A DNA stretch of 64,000 bases, from the NCBI RefSeq assembly GCF_025643255.1, contig NZ_CP087112.1, forward strand, positions 2,232,001 to 2,296,000, given 5' to 3'. The DNA comes from Halomonas sp. 7T (GTDB lineage Bacteria; Pseudomonadota; Gammaproteobacteria; Pseudomonadales; Halomonadaceae). Below the pieces are notes generated by a model. It was not told the origin of the DNA. It did no database searches and saw only the letters and a list, made by a program, of their open reading frames with translations. Below, in pieces: positions 10,154 through 17,723 of the stretch; within the stretch, counting starts at the first letter, position 1; each line of letters starts with the position of its first letter. Both the position numbers and the translations under genes were made by a program.

Positions 10154-10540
10154 ATGAATGCACAGCAGCTAGTCGATGAGCGCGGCGACCTATGGCTGGC
10201 TCTTGCCCCGCTTTGGCTTGACCGCGAGCCCAGCGAGCGCGACTACGCCAAGATGATCGACGTGATTCAACAGCATGATATGACGCTGGAAGAGCTTGAG
10301 TGGATGTTCCGTTTGGAAATGGCGCCTGTCATGTCTCGGCATCAGCTGTCGGTTGCCAGCGAGTGGCGTCAGTTCGATGATTATAAACTGATGAAGCAGC
10401 TAGTGAGCCACAACCTGCGGCTAAAAGGTTGGCGGCGAAAGAGCTGGGCGCTGTTTTCCTCTTTAACGACGATGATGGTTCGCCATCGCTGGGAGGCATT
10501 GATGAGCCGTTTGATGGTCGCTCGCGGCGAACAGCACTAA
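10154..10540 (+). CDS. hypothetical protein, DUF7079-like
   Basis: A 128-residue soluble protein. The pattern LWLALAPLWLDREPSERDY, followed by MTLEELEWMFRLEMAPV and HQLSVASEWRQFDDYKL, resembles the small DUF7079 family, in which a short helical repeat is followed by a conserved VA-EW-F motif; this match is from memory and moderate. The C-terminal third is basic (LRLKGWRRKSWALF) and extends beyond the usual domain. I choose the ATG at 10154; the frame is open back to a TTG at 10091. Divergent from fabV and convergent with the glutathione peroxidase gene. No function can be assigned. Confidence 0.6.
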   Translation: MNAQQLVDERGDLWLALAPLWLDREPSERDYAKMIDVIQQHDMTLEELEWMFRLEMAPVMSRHQLSVASEWRQFDDYKLMKQLVSHNLRLKGWRRKSWALFSSLTTMMVRHRWEALMSRLMVARGEQH

Positions 10541-10559
10541 AGGCTGCGACGACGGGTAT

Positions 10560-11045
10560 TCACACTTTATCAAGCGCGGCTTCTAGTGCTAATCGTAGTG
10601 GCAAGCCATGGTCTTTAGGCCCAAAACGAGCGATCACTTGGCCATCTCGCCCTACTAAAAATTTTGTAAAGTTCCATTTGACGAGTTTAGTGCCCATCAC
10701 GCCTGGCGCCTGCTGCTTCAAAAGTACAAATAGCGGGTGAGCATCGCGGCCATTGACGTCCACTTTTTCCATTAATGGAAAACTCACGCCGTACTCTTGC
10801 TCGCCAAAGGCGCAAAATGCTTCCGCACTTTCGGGAGCCTGCCGGCCAAACTGGTTACAAGGAAACCCCAGCACTGTAAAGCCACGATCGCGATACCGGG
10901 TATAAAGCCCCTCCAACTCTTTTAACTGCGGCGTAAAGCCACATTTGCTAGCCACATTGACCACCAGCAATACTTGTCCACGCAGGGCGCGCAAATTGAA
11001 CGGCTCGCCTTGGTGGGTATAGCAATCTTGATCATAAATCGTCAT
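10560..11045 (-). CDS. glutathione peroxidase family protein (cysteine type)
   Basis: Thiol peroxidase that reduces hydrogen peroxide or organic hydroperoxides; bacterial members usually use thioredoxin or glutathione. The 161-residue protein has NVASKCGFTPQ with the peroxidatic cysteine in place of selenocysteine, GFPCNQFG with the catalytic glutamine, and VKWNFTKFLV with the catalytic tryptophan and asparagine. No signal peptide, so cytoplasmic. The ATG at 11043-11045 (MTIYDQDCY) follows an AGGGG and fits family length; the frame continues to 11075 without added similarity. Next to a LysE-type exporter gene on the same strand. Confidence 0.92.
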   Translation of the reverse strand: MTIYDQDCYTHQGEPFNLRALRGQVLLVVNVASKCGFTPQLKELEGLYTRYRDRGFTVLGFPCNQFGRQAPESAEAFCAFGEQEYGVSFPLMEKVDVNGRDAHPLFVLLKQQAPGVMGTKLVKWNFTKFLVGRDGQVIARFGPKDHGLPLRLALEAALDKV

Positions 11046-11117
11046 CGCAAGGCCCCTACTTGCCTTCGCTAGCATTGTGTCACCATGCCACGGTAGATGC
11101 GCTTACGCCAGCGCTGG

Positions 11118-11735
11118 TTAACTGATTGGCCCCACAACAACGCGAAGCGCCAGTGCGATCAACAGCACCCCTGTGGCTCGGTTAACCCAGTGCGCGTGAC
11201 GCTGCAGCCACGGCAATACGCTGGAATGGGAAAGACCCAGCGCCACCAGCACGTACCAACCACCATCAATGACCATAGCGGTAACCACAATAATCGCTTT
11301 GGCCAGGATGCTCATCTCGGGCGTCACGAATTGGCTCAACAGCGCGACAAAGAAAATAATCAGCTTAGGATTACCGAGTGCTACTAACACTGCCTCTTTG
11401 GCTGCCTGACGCGTCGTGGTTTTAACCGCGCTTGGTGATAACGCGCTGGCCCTGCCTGCTCTTAGTGCTTGCACCCCTAGCCAAGCCAAATACGCGGCGC
11501 CAAGCCATGTGACCACCTGGAATAGCTGGGGATGGCGCGCAATCAGCGCACCTAGCCCCCACACCGTAAGCAGCGCATAAAAACCGACCCCTAACGCGTG
11601 AAAGATACCCGCGGTCATCCCAGGCAAACGCCCGCCCCCTAGCGTGTGGCGCAATACCAGCGCCAGGCTCGGCCCCGGCGACATAGCCCCCATAGCGCAG
11701 ATCGCAGCCAGCGACAGCCAGAGTGACAGTGGCAT
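11118..11735 (-). CDS. LysE/RhtB-family amino acid exporter
   Basis: Inner-membrane exporter of about 205 residues with six hydrophobic segments. The N-terminal motif MGAMSPGPSLALVLRHTLGGGR is the LysE/RhtB signature (SPGP followed by a glycine-rich turn), and NPKLIIFFVALLSQF in the middle is the second conserved motif. Family members export amino acids such as homoserine, threonine or leucine, or small derivatives; the substrate here cannot be read from the sequence. A separate gene or the last of a small unit with the peroxidase gene 72 bases downstream. Confidence 0.88.
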   Translation of the reverse strand: MPLSLWLSLAAICAMGAMSPGPSLALVLRHTLGGGRLPGMTAGIFHALGVGFYALLTVWGLGALIARHPQLFQVVTWLGAAYLAWLGVQALRAGRASALSPSAVKTTTRQAAKEAVLVALGNPKLIIFFVALLSQFVTPEMSILAKAIIVVTAMVIDGGWYVLVALGLSHSSVLPWLQRHAHWVNRATGVLLIALALRVVVGPIS

Positions 11736-11923
11736 GTTCTCTCTCCGTACAATCAGTAGTTAAGAAGACGCTATTATACGCTAACTCGATCAACCGCTAG
11801 TGAATAAATGCAGACACTTAAATAACGCTGTTAGCATGGTACGCTGTTGGGTAAAATTTCTCCTTTTTTGAATCAAGGTGACGCCTGCACGCAGGCGATT
11901 CATGGCTAATAAAGGACTTCAAC

Positions 11924-12655
11924 ATGGGTAGGGCGTTTCAAAACCGTAAGGAATCCATGGCCAAAACGGCCGCTGCGAAAACCAAGGTTTACAGCAAGTA
12001 CGGACGCGAAATTTACGTTTGTGCCAAAGCGGGCGGTACCGACCCAAACGGCAACCTCGCACTACGCGGTTTGATGGAGCGCGCCAAGAAAGACCAAGTG
12101 CCGTCTCACGTGATTGATAAAGCCCTGGATAAAGCCAGCGGCGCAGGCGGCGAAGACTTCTCTCCGGCGCGTTATGAGGGGTTTGGCCCTGGCAACGCCA
12201 TGGTGATTGTTGACTGCTTAACCGACAACCCCAACCGCACCTTTGGCGATGTACGCGGCTGTTTTACCAAAACGAAAAGCAAGATTGGTACGCCGGGCAG
12301 CGTCAGCCACATGTTCGACCACTGCGCAATTTTCTCCTTTAACGGCAGCGATGAAGAAGCCGTATTGGAAGCGCTGATGGAAGCCGACGTGGATGTCACC
12401 GATATTGAGCAGGAAGAAGGCCGCATCACAGTGTTTGCGCCGCACACCGACTACGCCAAAGCGAAGCAGGCGCTGTTGGATGCCTTTGGTGAGATCGACT
12501 TTGAGGTCGACGAAATCCAGTTTCTGCCGCAAACCACCACGCCGATTGAAGGCGATGATGTGGCGATGTTTGAAAAATTTCTGGGCATGCTGGAAGAGCT
12601 CGACGACGTGCAGAACGTTTTCCATAGCGCGGAGCTGCCAGAAGAGAGCTCCTAA
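11924..12655 (+). CDS. YebC/PmpR (TACO1)-family protein
   Basis: A 243-residue YebC-family protein. Members were described as DNA-binding regulators and more recently as ribosome-associated factors that relieve stalling at proline stretches, so the exact role is open. The sequence shows [20 protein letters not shown] near the N-terminus, [10 protein letters not shown], the [23 protein letters not shown] core (split at residue 20) and [12 protein letters not shown]. The YGREI-CAKAGG form is that of the second YebC subfamily (YeeN-like) rather than YebC proper with its GHSKWANI start. ATG preceded by AAAGGA. Convergent with the DUF429 gene, only four bases apart. Confidence 0.9.
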   Translation: MGRAFQNRKESMAKTAAAKTKVYSKYGREIYVCAKAGGTDPNGNLALRGLMERAKKDQVPSHVIDKALDKASGAGGEDFSPARYEGFGPGNAMVIVDCLTDNPNRTFGDVRGCFTKTKSKIGTPGSVSHMFDHCAIFSFNGSDEEAVLEALMEADVDVTDIEQEEGRITVFAPHTDYAKAKQALLDAFGEIDFEVDEIQFLPQTTTPIEGDDVAMFEKFLGMLEELDDVQNVFHSAELPEESS

Positions 12656-12659
12656 ACGG

Positions 12660-13418
12660 CTAGTCGCTTAGCGCATCCTTTGGTACAAAGATCCACCCTT
12701 CCGCCGCTGGCATCTCTGCTGGCGGCCAAGCGATATGCTCAGGCGCATGCTCAAGGCTCCAGGCAAGCAGTGCACAAAAGCAAGCGTCCTGGCTATCCTG
12801 CTGTTTCGGCGTTGGCTGGTGCAGCATGGAGACGAACGCCTCAGGCAGGCGAATTTTCCCTTGCAGCGTAGCAAACGCCGCCGAGCGTTTGGCGGGCGAC
12901 GGGTAGCCCTCGACGGCTAACAGCTCACCCTGCTCACTCGCCCACTGGCCGCGGCGTACGCTATGGGGCGCAAAGCGCGCCAAAAGGTGCATGCCTTTAG
13001 TGGCTTGGCTGCCAATCATGTCTTTGATCGGAGAGAGAGGCGTCACGCCTCGGGCAAATAGCCAGCGCTCCGTTTGACGGTAGAGGTAAGGGTTCTCCTG
13101 TGAGCGGCCCAGGGCATCGACGGGCTCGCCACGAGCAAGCGCCAACAGCGCTTGCGGGAGCGCTAACGGCGTATCGATTGCCATCACTACCCGTTCGTGG
13201 CCGCTGGCCGTGTAGTGGCAAAGCGCCAGCAGGCGATTCAGCAGATCGCGGCTGGAGTTGGCCTCATTGAGCGTGGTGCGCAGGTTGCCGCGCCACGGCG
13301 TGCCCACCATGGTCAGCGACTCATCCAATACCACCAGCGCATCGCGGCTAGCGGGGTTGCTATCACAGTTCCAGCCACCTACATCCCAGCCGACATAAAG
13401 CGTTGGTCTTAACGTCAT
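12660..13418 (-). CDS. DUF429-like predicted RNase H-fold nuclease
   Basis: A 252-residue protein with the start YVGWDVGGWN and later VVMAIDTPLALPQALL, IGSQATKGMHLLARF and AVEGYPSPAKR. This spacing of an N-terminal G-x-D strand, a D-x-P motif and an E-x-Y/HP motif is what DUF429 proteins show; they are predicted to adopt an RNase H-like fold, but no activity is generally established. The start overlaps the stop of the upstream MscS gene by four bases (ATGA), and that gene follows the ATPase-like gene closely, so the three form one minus-strand operon. Confidence 0.7.
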   Translation of the reverse strand: MTLRPTLYVGWDVGGWNCDSNPASRDALVVLDESLTMVGTPWRGNLRTTLNEANSSRDLLNRLLALCHYTASGHERVVMAIDTPLALPQALLALARGEPVDALGRSQENPYLYRQTERWLFARGVTPLSPIKDMIGSQATKGMHLLARFAPHSVRRGQWASEQGELLAVEGYPSPAKRSAAFATLQGKIRLPEAFVSMLHQPTPKQQDSQDACFCALLAWSLEHAPEHIAWPPAEMPAAEGWIFVPKDALSD

Positions 13419-14245
13419 CGACTGGCTTCGCTCTGTGAATCCAATACCGCATCAGGTGGCAGTAGCGCTGGCTTAATGCCCATATCGCTCAGCACCTGCT
13501 TACCTCGCACGGTAAGGTCGGTAATGAATAAAAACTGTTGCCGTGGGTCAACTGGGTAGGCGCGGATGCGATAGTGAGTGCCCCACGGTTTCTCTTCTGC
13601 CACGACGATAATGGGCCTGTCAAACTTAAGGTAGGCGCTGGTAAGTGCCACATCTCGTAGGGTTTTGCGAACGCGTTCTGCCTCATGCTCTGGGTGTAAG
13701 TAAAAATGCGTAACGCACTGCAGGCTGGTGCCGCCGTTATTCGCATTATGAATCGCTGAGTCCCACAGCTTGAGATGGGGCACCGCGACCATATCATCAT
13801 CGGGCGTTTGGATATCCACGGTACGCATCCCAACGTGCTTTACCTCGCCGTATGTACCCTCGATACTCACCCAGTCCCCCGGACGATAGGGCAGTTCCAC
13901 TGCTGAGACCACCCCGGCTATCAGGCTACTCACATAATCTTTTAGGGCAAAGCCAATCGCTAAACCGATCGCCCCTAACAGCGTCACCATATTGCGCATG
14001 GAAGGTTCGATAACAATGGGCACCGCCACGACCAGGGCAGCAATTAAAATAAGCAGCCGTGTGAGCGGCACAAGCGCAAATACTCGGAACCGAAGCTGAC
14101 CATGTAGCCGATTAGCTAGCCAGTTCAAGCCATACTGGCTCGCAATAATCAACAGTACTGTACTAGCCAGCGTAACGCCGAGAATGATGAACGCTTGGCT
14201 ATCGATATCGTTAAATAGTCTGGCGTACTGCTCGTTATCGTCCAT
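13415..14245 (-). CDS. MscS-family mechanosensitive ion channel
   Basis: Inner-membrane channel of 276 residues. Three hydrophobic segments at about residues 18-38, 58-80 and 85-115 precede the beta domain. The pore-lining third helix region reads LLGAIGLAIGFALKDYVSSLIAGV, the classical Gly/Ala-rich MscS signature (given here over 24 positions, 90-113 approximately), followed by YRPGDWVSIEGTYGEVKHVG and VPHLKLWDSAIHN. It is a short MscS type without a large periplasmic domain. In a halophile such channels release solutes on hypo-osmotic shock. Coupled by overlap to the DUF429 gene and eight bases after the ATPase-like gene, suggesting those proteins modulate or accompany it. Confidence 0.92.
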   Translation of the reverse strand: MDDNEQYARLFNDIDSQAFIILGVTLASTVLLIIASQYGLNWLANRLHGQLRFRVFALVPLTRLLILIAALVVAVPIVIEPSMRNMVTLLGAIGLAIGFALKDYVSSLIAGVVSAVELPYRPGDWVSIEGTYGEVKHVGMRTVDIQTPDDDMVAVPHLKLWDSAIHNANNGGTSLQCVTHFYLHPEHEAERVRKTLRDVALTSAYLKFDRPIIVVAEEKPWGTHYRIRAYPVDPRQQFLFITDLTVRGKQVLSDMGIKPALLPPDAVLDSQSEASR

Positions 14246-14253
14246 TTGCCCTC

Positions 14254-15474
14254 CTAAAGCGCATCCACTAGGTAGTTGCGAGATTCCAACAACTGTCGCA
14301 CGCTGGCGTAGCTTAACGGCGACACTTGCCAGCGCCCTTGATGGAAAACGAGTAGCCCCTTGCGAGCCAGCGATAGCCGTGCAGTTAACACTTCATGATG
14401 GGAAAAAGGGAGTACATCCCCTAGTGCCTGATCCTCCAGCCCGCCATGAATCAAGAGCGCATGCAGTAACAGCGTCGCTAGATCTCCAGTCTCCGCTGGC
14501 AGCTCCGCTTCCGCCAAGGCGTCCAGCAGCCACAGCTCTTCAGACGGCGCAGCATTTTGAGACTGGTTTTGAGACTGGTTCTGAGACTGTGGTGAATCGC
14601 TGTTTTCAGCTGGCTCGCGCAGCTGCTCCCGCCAGTAGTGCCAAGCGATGCCTAAGTGACCACGGCAGTGGGCCGCTAAGCGCTGTAGTTCTTTATGCAC
14701 CGCTTTACGCCCATTTTCGGCGTTATCGTCACTATCGTCGTTTGCAAGAATAGGGTTACCGGTACGGGTGCTATACACCGTGGGGCAGCTACCGCCATCC
14801 GCCAAGTGCGCGAAGTAATAGGCAAGCTGTTGGCCCTCAACTGCCTGAAGCGTAAAAGCAGGCGCGCCATCGAGACCTATCGCCTGTTGCAAATAGGCGT
14901 ATGTCCAACTGTCACAGCCAATTACCCCACGTCCCATACGCCCGCTTAACGCACGCTCCAGTAGTGCACGCACCCCTTGCAAGCCTTGGGTATGGCGCAA
15001 AAAACAGCGCTCCAATGCTGGCAGCACCCAGCGGTGCTGGTTTTCACAACGCGCTAACCATTCAAGCGTGCCTTCTGAAAGCTCCTGGTAGGTAGGGGAC
15101 GCCAAGCAGTTAATACCCTGCTGCTGAGCCCAATGCTTAACAATGGCGCTATGCCCGCCATGCGGCGGGGTAATGAAAAACACCACCGGCTCTTCGTTAA
15201 GGCCCTGCTGGAGAAGCACCTGAGCCAGTGCCCTCGCCCCAGGCGACCAGTCTATGTCAGGTACCAAATGGGCTAGCCTTACTTCTGGCAGGGCGCGCAG
15301 TTCGCTCTCTTGTTTCGCTTTGTGCTCGGCGGCCTCTCGGCCCACTAGCCAACGGGTTGCCGCCAGCCAGCTACGCCGCCACTGGCTAGCCTGGGTACGC
15401 TCAGGGGTTGTAAAATCCGCTAGCGCAACCACGTCCCACAGTGGTGGGGCCTCTTTGCTTGAGCGCAGCACCAT
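14254..15474 (-). CDS. degenerate ATPase-like protein upstream of mscS
   Basis: Not a family I can name with certainty; 406 residues, soluble, no signal peptide. Around residues 97-110 VVFFITPPHGGHSAI looks like a strand and P-loop in which the Walker A lysine is replaced by histidine. RGVIGCDSW at 182-190 could be the Walker B strand, and LQRLAAHCRGHLGIAWHYW at about 263-281 resembles the sensor-2 helix region of AAA or STAND ATPases. A winged-helix-like end follows (about 330-395). Residues 297-307 are a (SQNQ) repeat encoded by a 12-base tandem repeat. Eight bases before mscS on the same strand, so likely a partner. The ATPase reading is an inference. Confidence 0.55.
   Translation of the reverse strand: MVLRSSKEAPPLWDVVALADFTTPERTQASQWRRSWLAATRWLVGREAAEHKAKQESELRALPEVRLAHLVPDIDWSPGARALAQVLLQQGLNEEPVVFFITPPHGGHSAIVKHWAQQQGINCLASPTYQELSEGTLEWLARCENQHRWVLPALERCFLRHTQGLQGVRALLERALSGRMGRGVIGCDSWTYAYLQQAIGLDGAPAFTLQAVEGQQLAYYFAHLADGGSCPTVYSTRTGNPILANDDSDDNAENGRKAVHKELQRLAAHCRGHLGIAWHYWREQLREPAENSDSPQSQNQSQNQSQNAAPSEELWLLDALAEAELPAETGDLATLLLHALLIHGGLEDQALGDVLPFSHHEVLTARLSLARKGLLVFHQGRWQVSPLSYASVRQLLESRNYLVDAL
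14555..14590 (-). repeat. 12-base in-frame tandem repeat, three copies
   Basis: Three copies of TTTTGAGACTGG (plus strand), the last with two changes, inside the ATPase-like gene. Twelve bases keep the frame, so copy number changes would only lengthen or shorten a Ser-Gln-Asn-Gln linker. Confidence 0.85.
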
Positions 15475-15626
15475 AAGGCTACCTTCGGCTAAATAAGAAA
15501 ATAAAGATTAGCACGCCAATCGGTTTATGGCCGCGCAATACGAACGTGGCGCCTAAAATGAAGGGGCTAGAAATATCTACTAAACTGGTGGCTACTTAAT
15601 GTGAATATGATGCGCAGGAGACATAG

Positions 15627-15899
15627 ATGAGCGTAGTAAACGTGACCACGGAAGAGTTACACGAGAAGCTTTCAAAGTGCATTGCTGGCGAGCGAGTGCT
15701 TATCGACCACGACGGTAACAGACTGAGCGCGCGCATCCAGCATGTTGGGTTCGCAGGCGTCAAAGTCATCCCTGAAACGGATATCAAAAATAGCACTCGC
15801 GAGCCTGGCGATGTCGAGGGCACCATGGTTCCTTACGAAGATATCTGGGAACTGGAGGTAAAAGGGGTGGTATACAGCCGGCTACATGAACAGGCCTAG
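15627..15899 (+). CDS. small hypothetical protein
   Basis: A 90-residue soluble, acidic protein that I do not recognise. It begins MSVVNVTTEELHEKL and contains IDHDGNRLSARIQHVGFAGVKV and VPYEDIWELEVKG (short alternating strands suggest a beta-barrel or SH3-like fold, which is only a guess). A ribosome site CAGGAG lies 7 bases before the ATG. It stands alone between divergent and convergent neighbours. Probably restricted to this lineage. Confidence 0.6.
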   Translation: MSVVNVTTEELHEKLSKCIAGERVLIDHDGNRLSARIQHVGFAGVKVIPETDIKNSTREPGDVEGTMVPYEDIWELEVKGVVYSRLHEQA

Positions 15900-15984
15900 T
15901 GGGCTTAAGCTCGTCTGAGTCTAATAAGTAGTAACTGCTAATAACCAAAGGGCAGAGAGCGTATAGGGCATAGAGGAAATCGGG

Positions 15985-16533
15985 CTAGCGGCTCTGCGCC
16001 ATCGCCACACGCTCAAGCACCAGAGTTTCGCGGTGAATGGAGAGGCCCATGGAGGATGGGCGACGTGCAATAACACTGCGATTGTGGCGTAGAGCCTCTT
16101 CAATAGGTACCCACTTCGCCGACATGCCGTTGGCCGTTTCGTAATCTTCCATTTTCGCTTCCCCCAACGCAGTGCCAATTTGGCAGGTAAACCAGTGGGA
16201 CGTTTGAAACATTACGTCCCACTGCTTTTTCCAGGTGGGTGTATATTCTGTTACGTAGCCAAAATGTGAGGTTACTTCGATATCCTTGGCACCCGTCTCT
16301 TCAGAGAGTTCACGATGAAGGCCCACTTCAGGGCTTTCGCCTGCGTCAATACCGCCGCCTGGAAAGCTAAAATCGTCGTAGCGTTCGGTATAAAGCAGCA
16401 AAATCTGGTCATCACGCATGACGATCGCACGGGAGGCTTCGCGCGTTAAGACGCGCATCTGCTCTAACACAAGCGGCGCGGACAGTGCCTCATGAACAAG
16501 ATGAGCAATATGCTGCATGAACTTTCCTGGCAA
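15985..16533 (-). CDS. Nudix hydrolase
   Basis: Hydrolase for nucleoside diphosphate-X compounds, cytoplasmic, 182 residues. The Nudix box (G-X5-E-X7-R-E-U-X-E-E-X-G-U) is complete: GGIDAGESPEVGLHREL continues into SEETGA at about residues 58-81. The strand before it reads RDDQILLLYTERYDDFSFPG. A helical N-terminal extension of about 35 residues precedes the domain. Substrate not predictable; the W-x-P-I-E-E pattern (KWVPIEEALRHN) near the C-terminus is common in ADP-ribose and NTP-type members. Single gene. Confidence 0.88.
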   Translation of the reverse strand: MPGKFMQHIAHLVHEALSAPLVLEQMRVLTREASRAIVMRDDQILLLYTERYDDFSFPGGGIDAGESPEVGLHRELSEETGAKDIEVTSHFGYVTEYTPTWKKQWDVMFQTSHWFTCQIGTALGEAKMEDYETANGMSAKWVPIEEALRHNRSVIARRPSSMGLSIHRETLVLERVAMAQSR

Positions 16534-16611
16534 ATAAAAGCGGCCATTCTACGCAAATGGCCGCGTTAGTTCACTCGCTCAATGGATCACCTCTGAGACG
16601 AAGGCGAACAC

Positions 16612-17619
16612 TTAGAAAGTGAGGCAGATTTTGCCAAAGTGCTTACCAGATTCCTGATGGCGGAAAGCGTCAGCAATGTCATGGAGCGCAAACTCGCGGT
16701 CAATAATCGGCCGCAGATTGGATGCTTCAATGGCGCGAATCATCTCGACTTGGTGACGGCGACTGCCCACGATTAACCCCTGTAGCTTGGCCTGTTTGGC
16801 CATGAGCTTGGCAGTAGGAATCTCGCCTTCACGACCGGTGAGCACGCCAATCAGTGAGATATGCCCACCAATTTTGACGGCATCAATGGACTGCGGCAGC
16901 GTGCCGGGGCCACCTACCTCAACCACATGATCCACGCCTTCACCGTTGGTAAGTGCTTTAACCGCCTTACCCCAGTCTGGCGTCTCTTTATAGTTGATCG
17001 TGTGCTCGGCACCCAGCTCACGCAGCCGCTCAAGCTTTTCATTAGACGAGGACGTTGCGATCACACGTGCCCCCATCATCTTGGCAAACTGCAGCGCAAA
17101 GATTGAGACGCCGCCGGTACCCAGCACCAGCACGGTATCACCTGCTTTCAGCCCGCCATCTACCACTAGGGCGCGCCAAGCGGTTAAACCTGCAGTAGTA
17201 AGCGTTGCAGACTCCGCATGACTATAGCCTTCAGGTTGATGGGTAAACGACGTCGCGGGAGCCACCACCTGTTCACGGGCGTAGCCATCAACGCCATCCC
17301 CTGGTGTGGTGGTGAAGTCACCAACTCGCGCGGGGCCTTCGAGCCAGTCGGGGAAGAAGGTAGACACCACCGTATCACCAACGGCAAACTCACTGACGCC
17401 CTCGCCAACGGCTTCGACCACCCCTGCTCCATCTGACATGGGTATACGGCCATCGTCGGTGGGTATCATGCCCGCGACCACTGCATAGTCATGGAAATTG
17501 AGCGAACTCGCATGCAGGCGTACTTTAATTTCGCCGGGGCCAGGGTCGCTGGGGGCGGCGAGATTTACCACGTTCAATTTCTCTAAACCGCCGGGGTGTT
17601 GAAGCTGAATGGCTTGCAT
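16612..17619 (-). CDS. medium-chain NAD(P)-dependent dehydrogenase/reductase
   Basis: A 335-residue MDR-superfamily enzyme. The GroES-like N-terminal part has LNFHDYAVVAGMIP and MSDGAGVVEAVGEGV, and the Rossmann domain VLGTGGVSIFALQFAKMMGARV. The GHE zinc motif of alcohol dehydrogenases is changed (SDGAG) and the structural zinc cysteines are absent, so it resembles the zinc-independent quinone oxidoreductase-like alcohol dehydrogenases. Likely NADPH-dependent reduction of quinones or alpha,beta-unsaturated carbonyls; substrate is unknown. Own transcription unit downstream of the ABC exporter gene. Confidence 0.85.
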   Translation of the reverse strand: MQAIQLQHPGGLEKLNVVNLAAPSDPGPGEIKVRLHASSLNFHDYAVVAGMIPTDDGRIPMSDGAGVVEAVGEGVSEFAVGDTVVSTFFPDWLEGPARVGDFTTTPGDGVDGYAREQVVAPATSFTHQPEGYSHAESATLTTAGLTAWRALVVDGGLKAGDTVLVLGTGGVSIFALQFAKMMGARVIATSSSNEKLERLRELGAEHTINYKETPDWGKAVKALTNGEGVDHVVEVGGPGTLPQSIDAVKIGGHISLIGVLTGREGEIPTAKLMAKQAKLQGLIVGSRRHQVEMIRAIEASNLRPIIDREFALHDIADAFRHQESGKHFGKICLTF

Positions 17620-17723
17620 TGCTCTACCTCCTTTAAAAACGCGCTCGGTTAAGTCGAGCTGTAAACGACCAGTCTACTATTAAGTGAGGGTAGTGCAATC
17701 ACGTTCAAGCCCCTTCAAACGGA

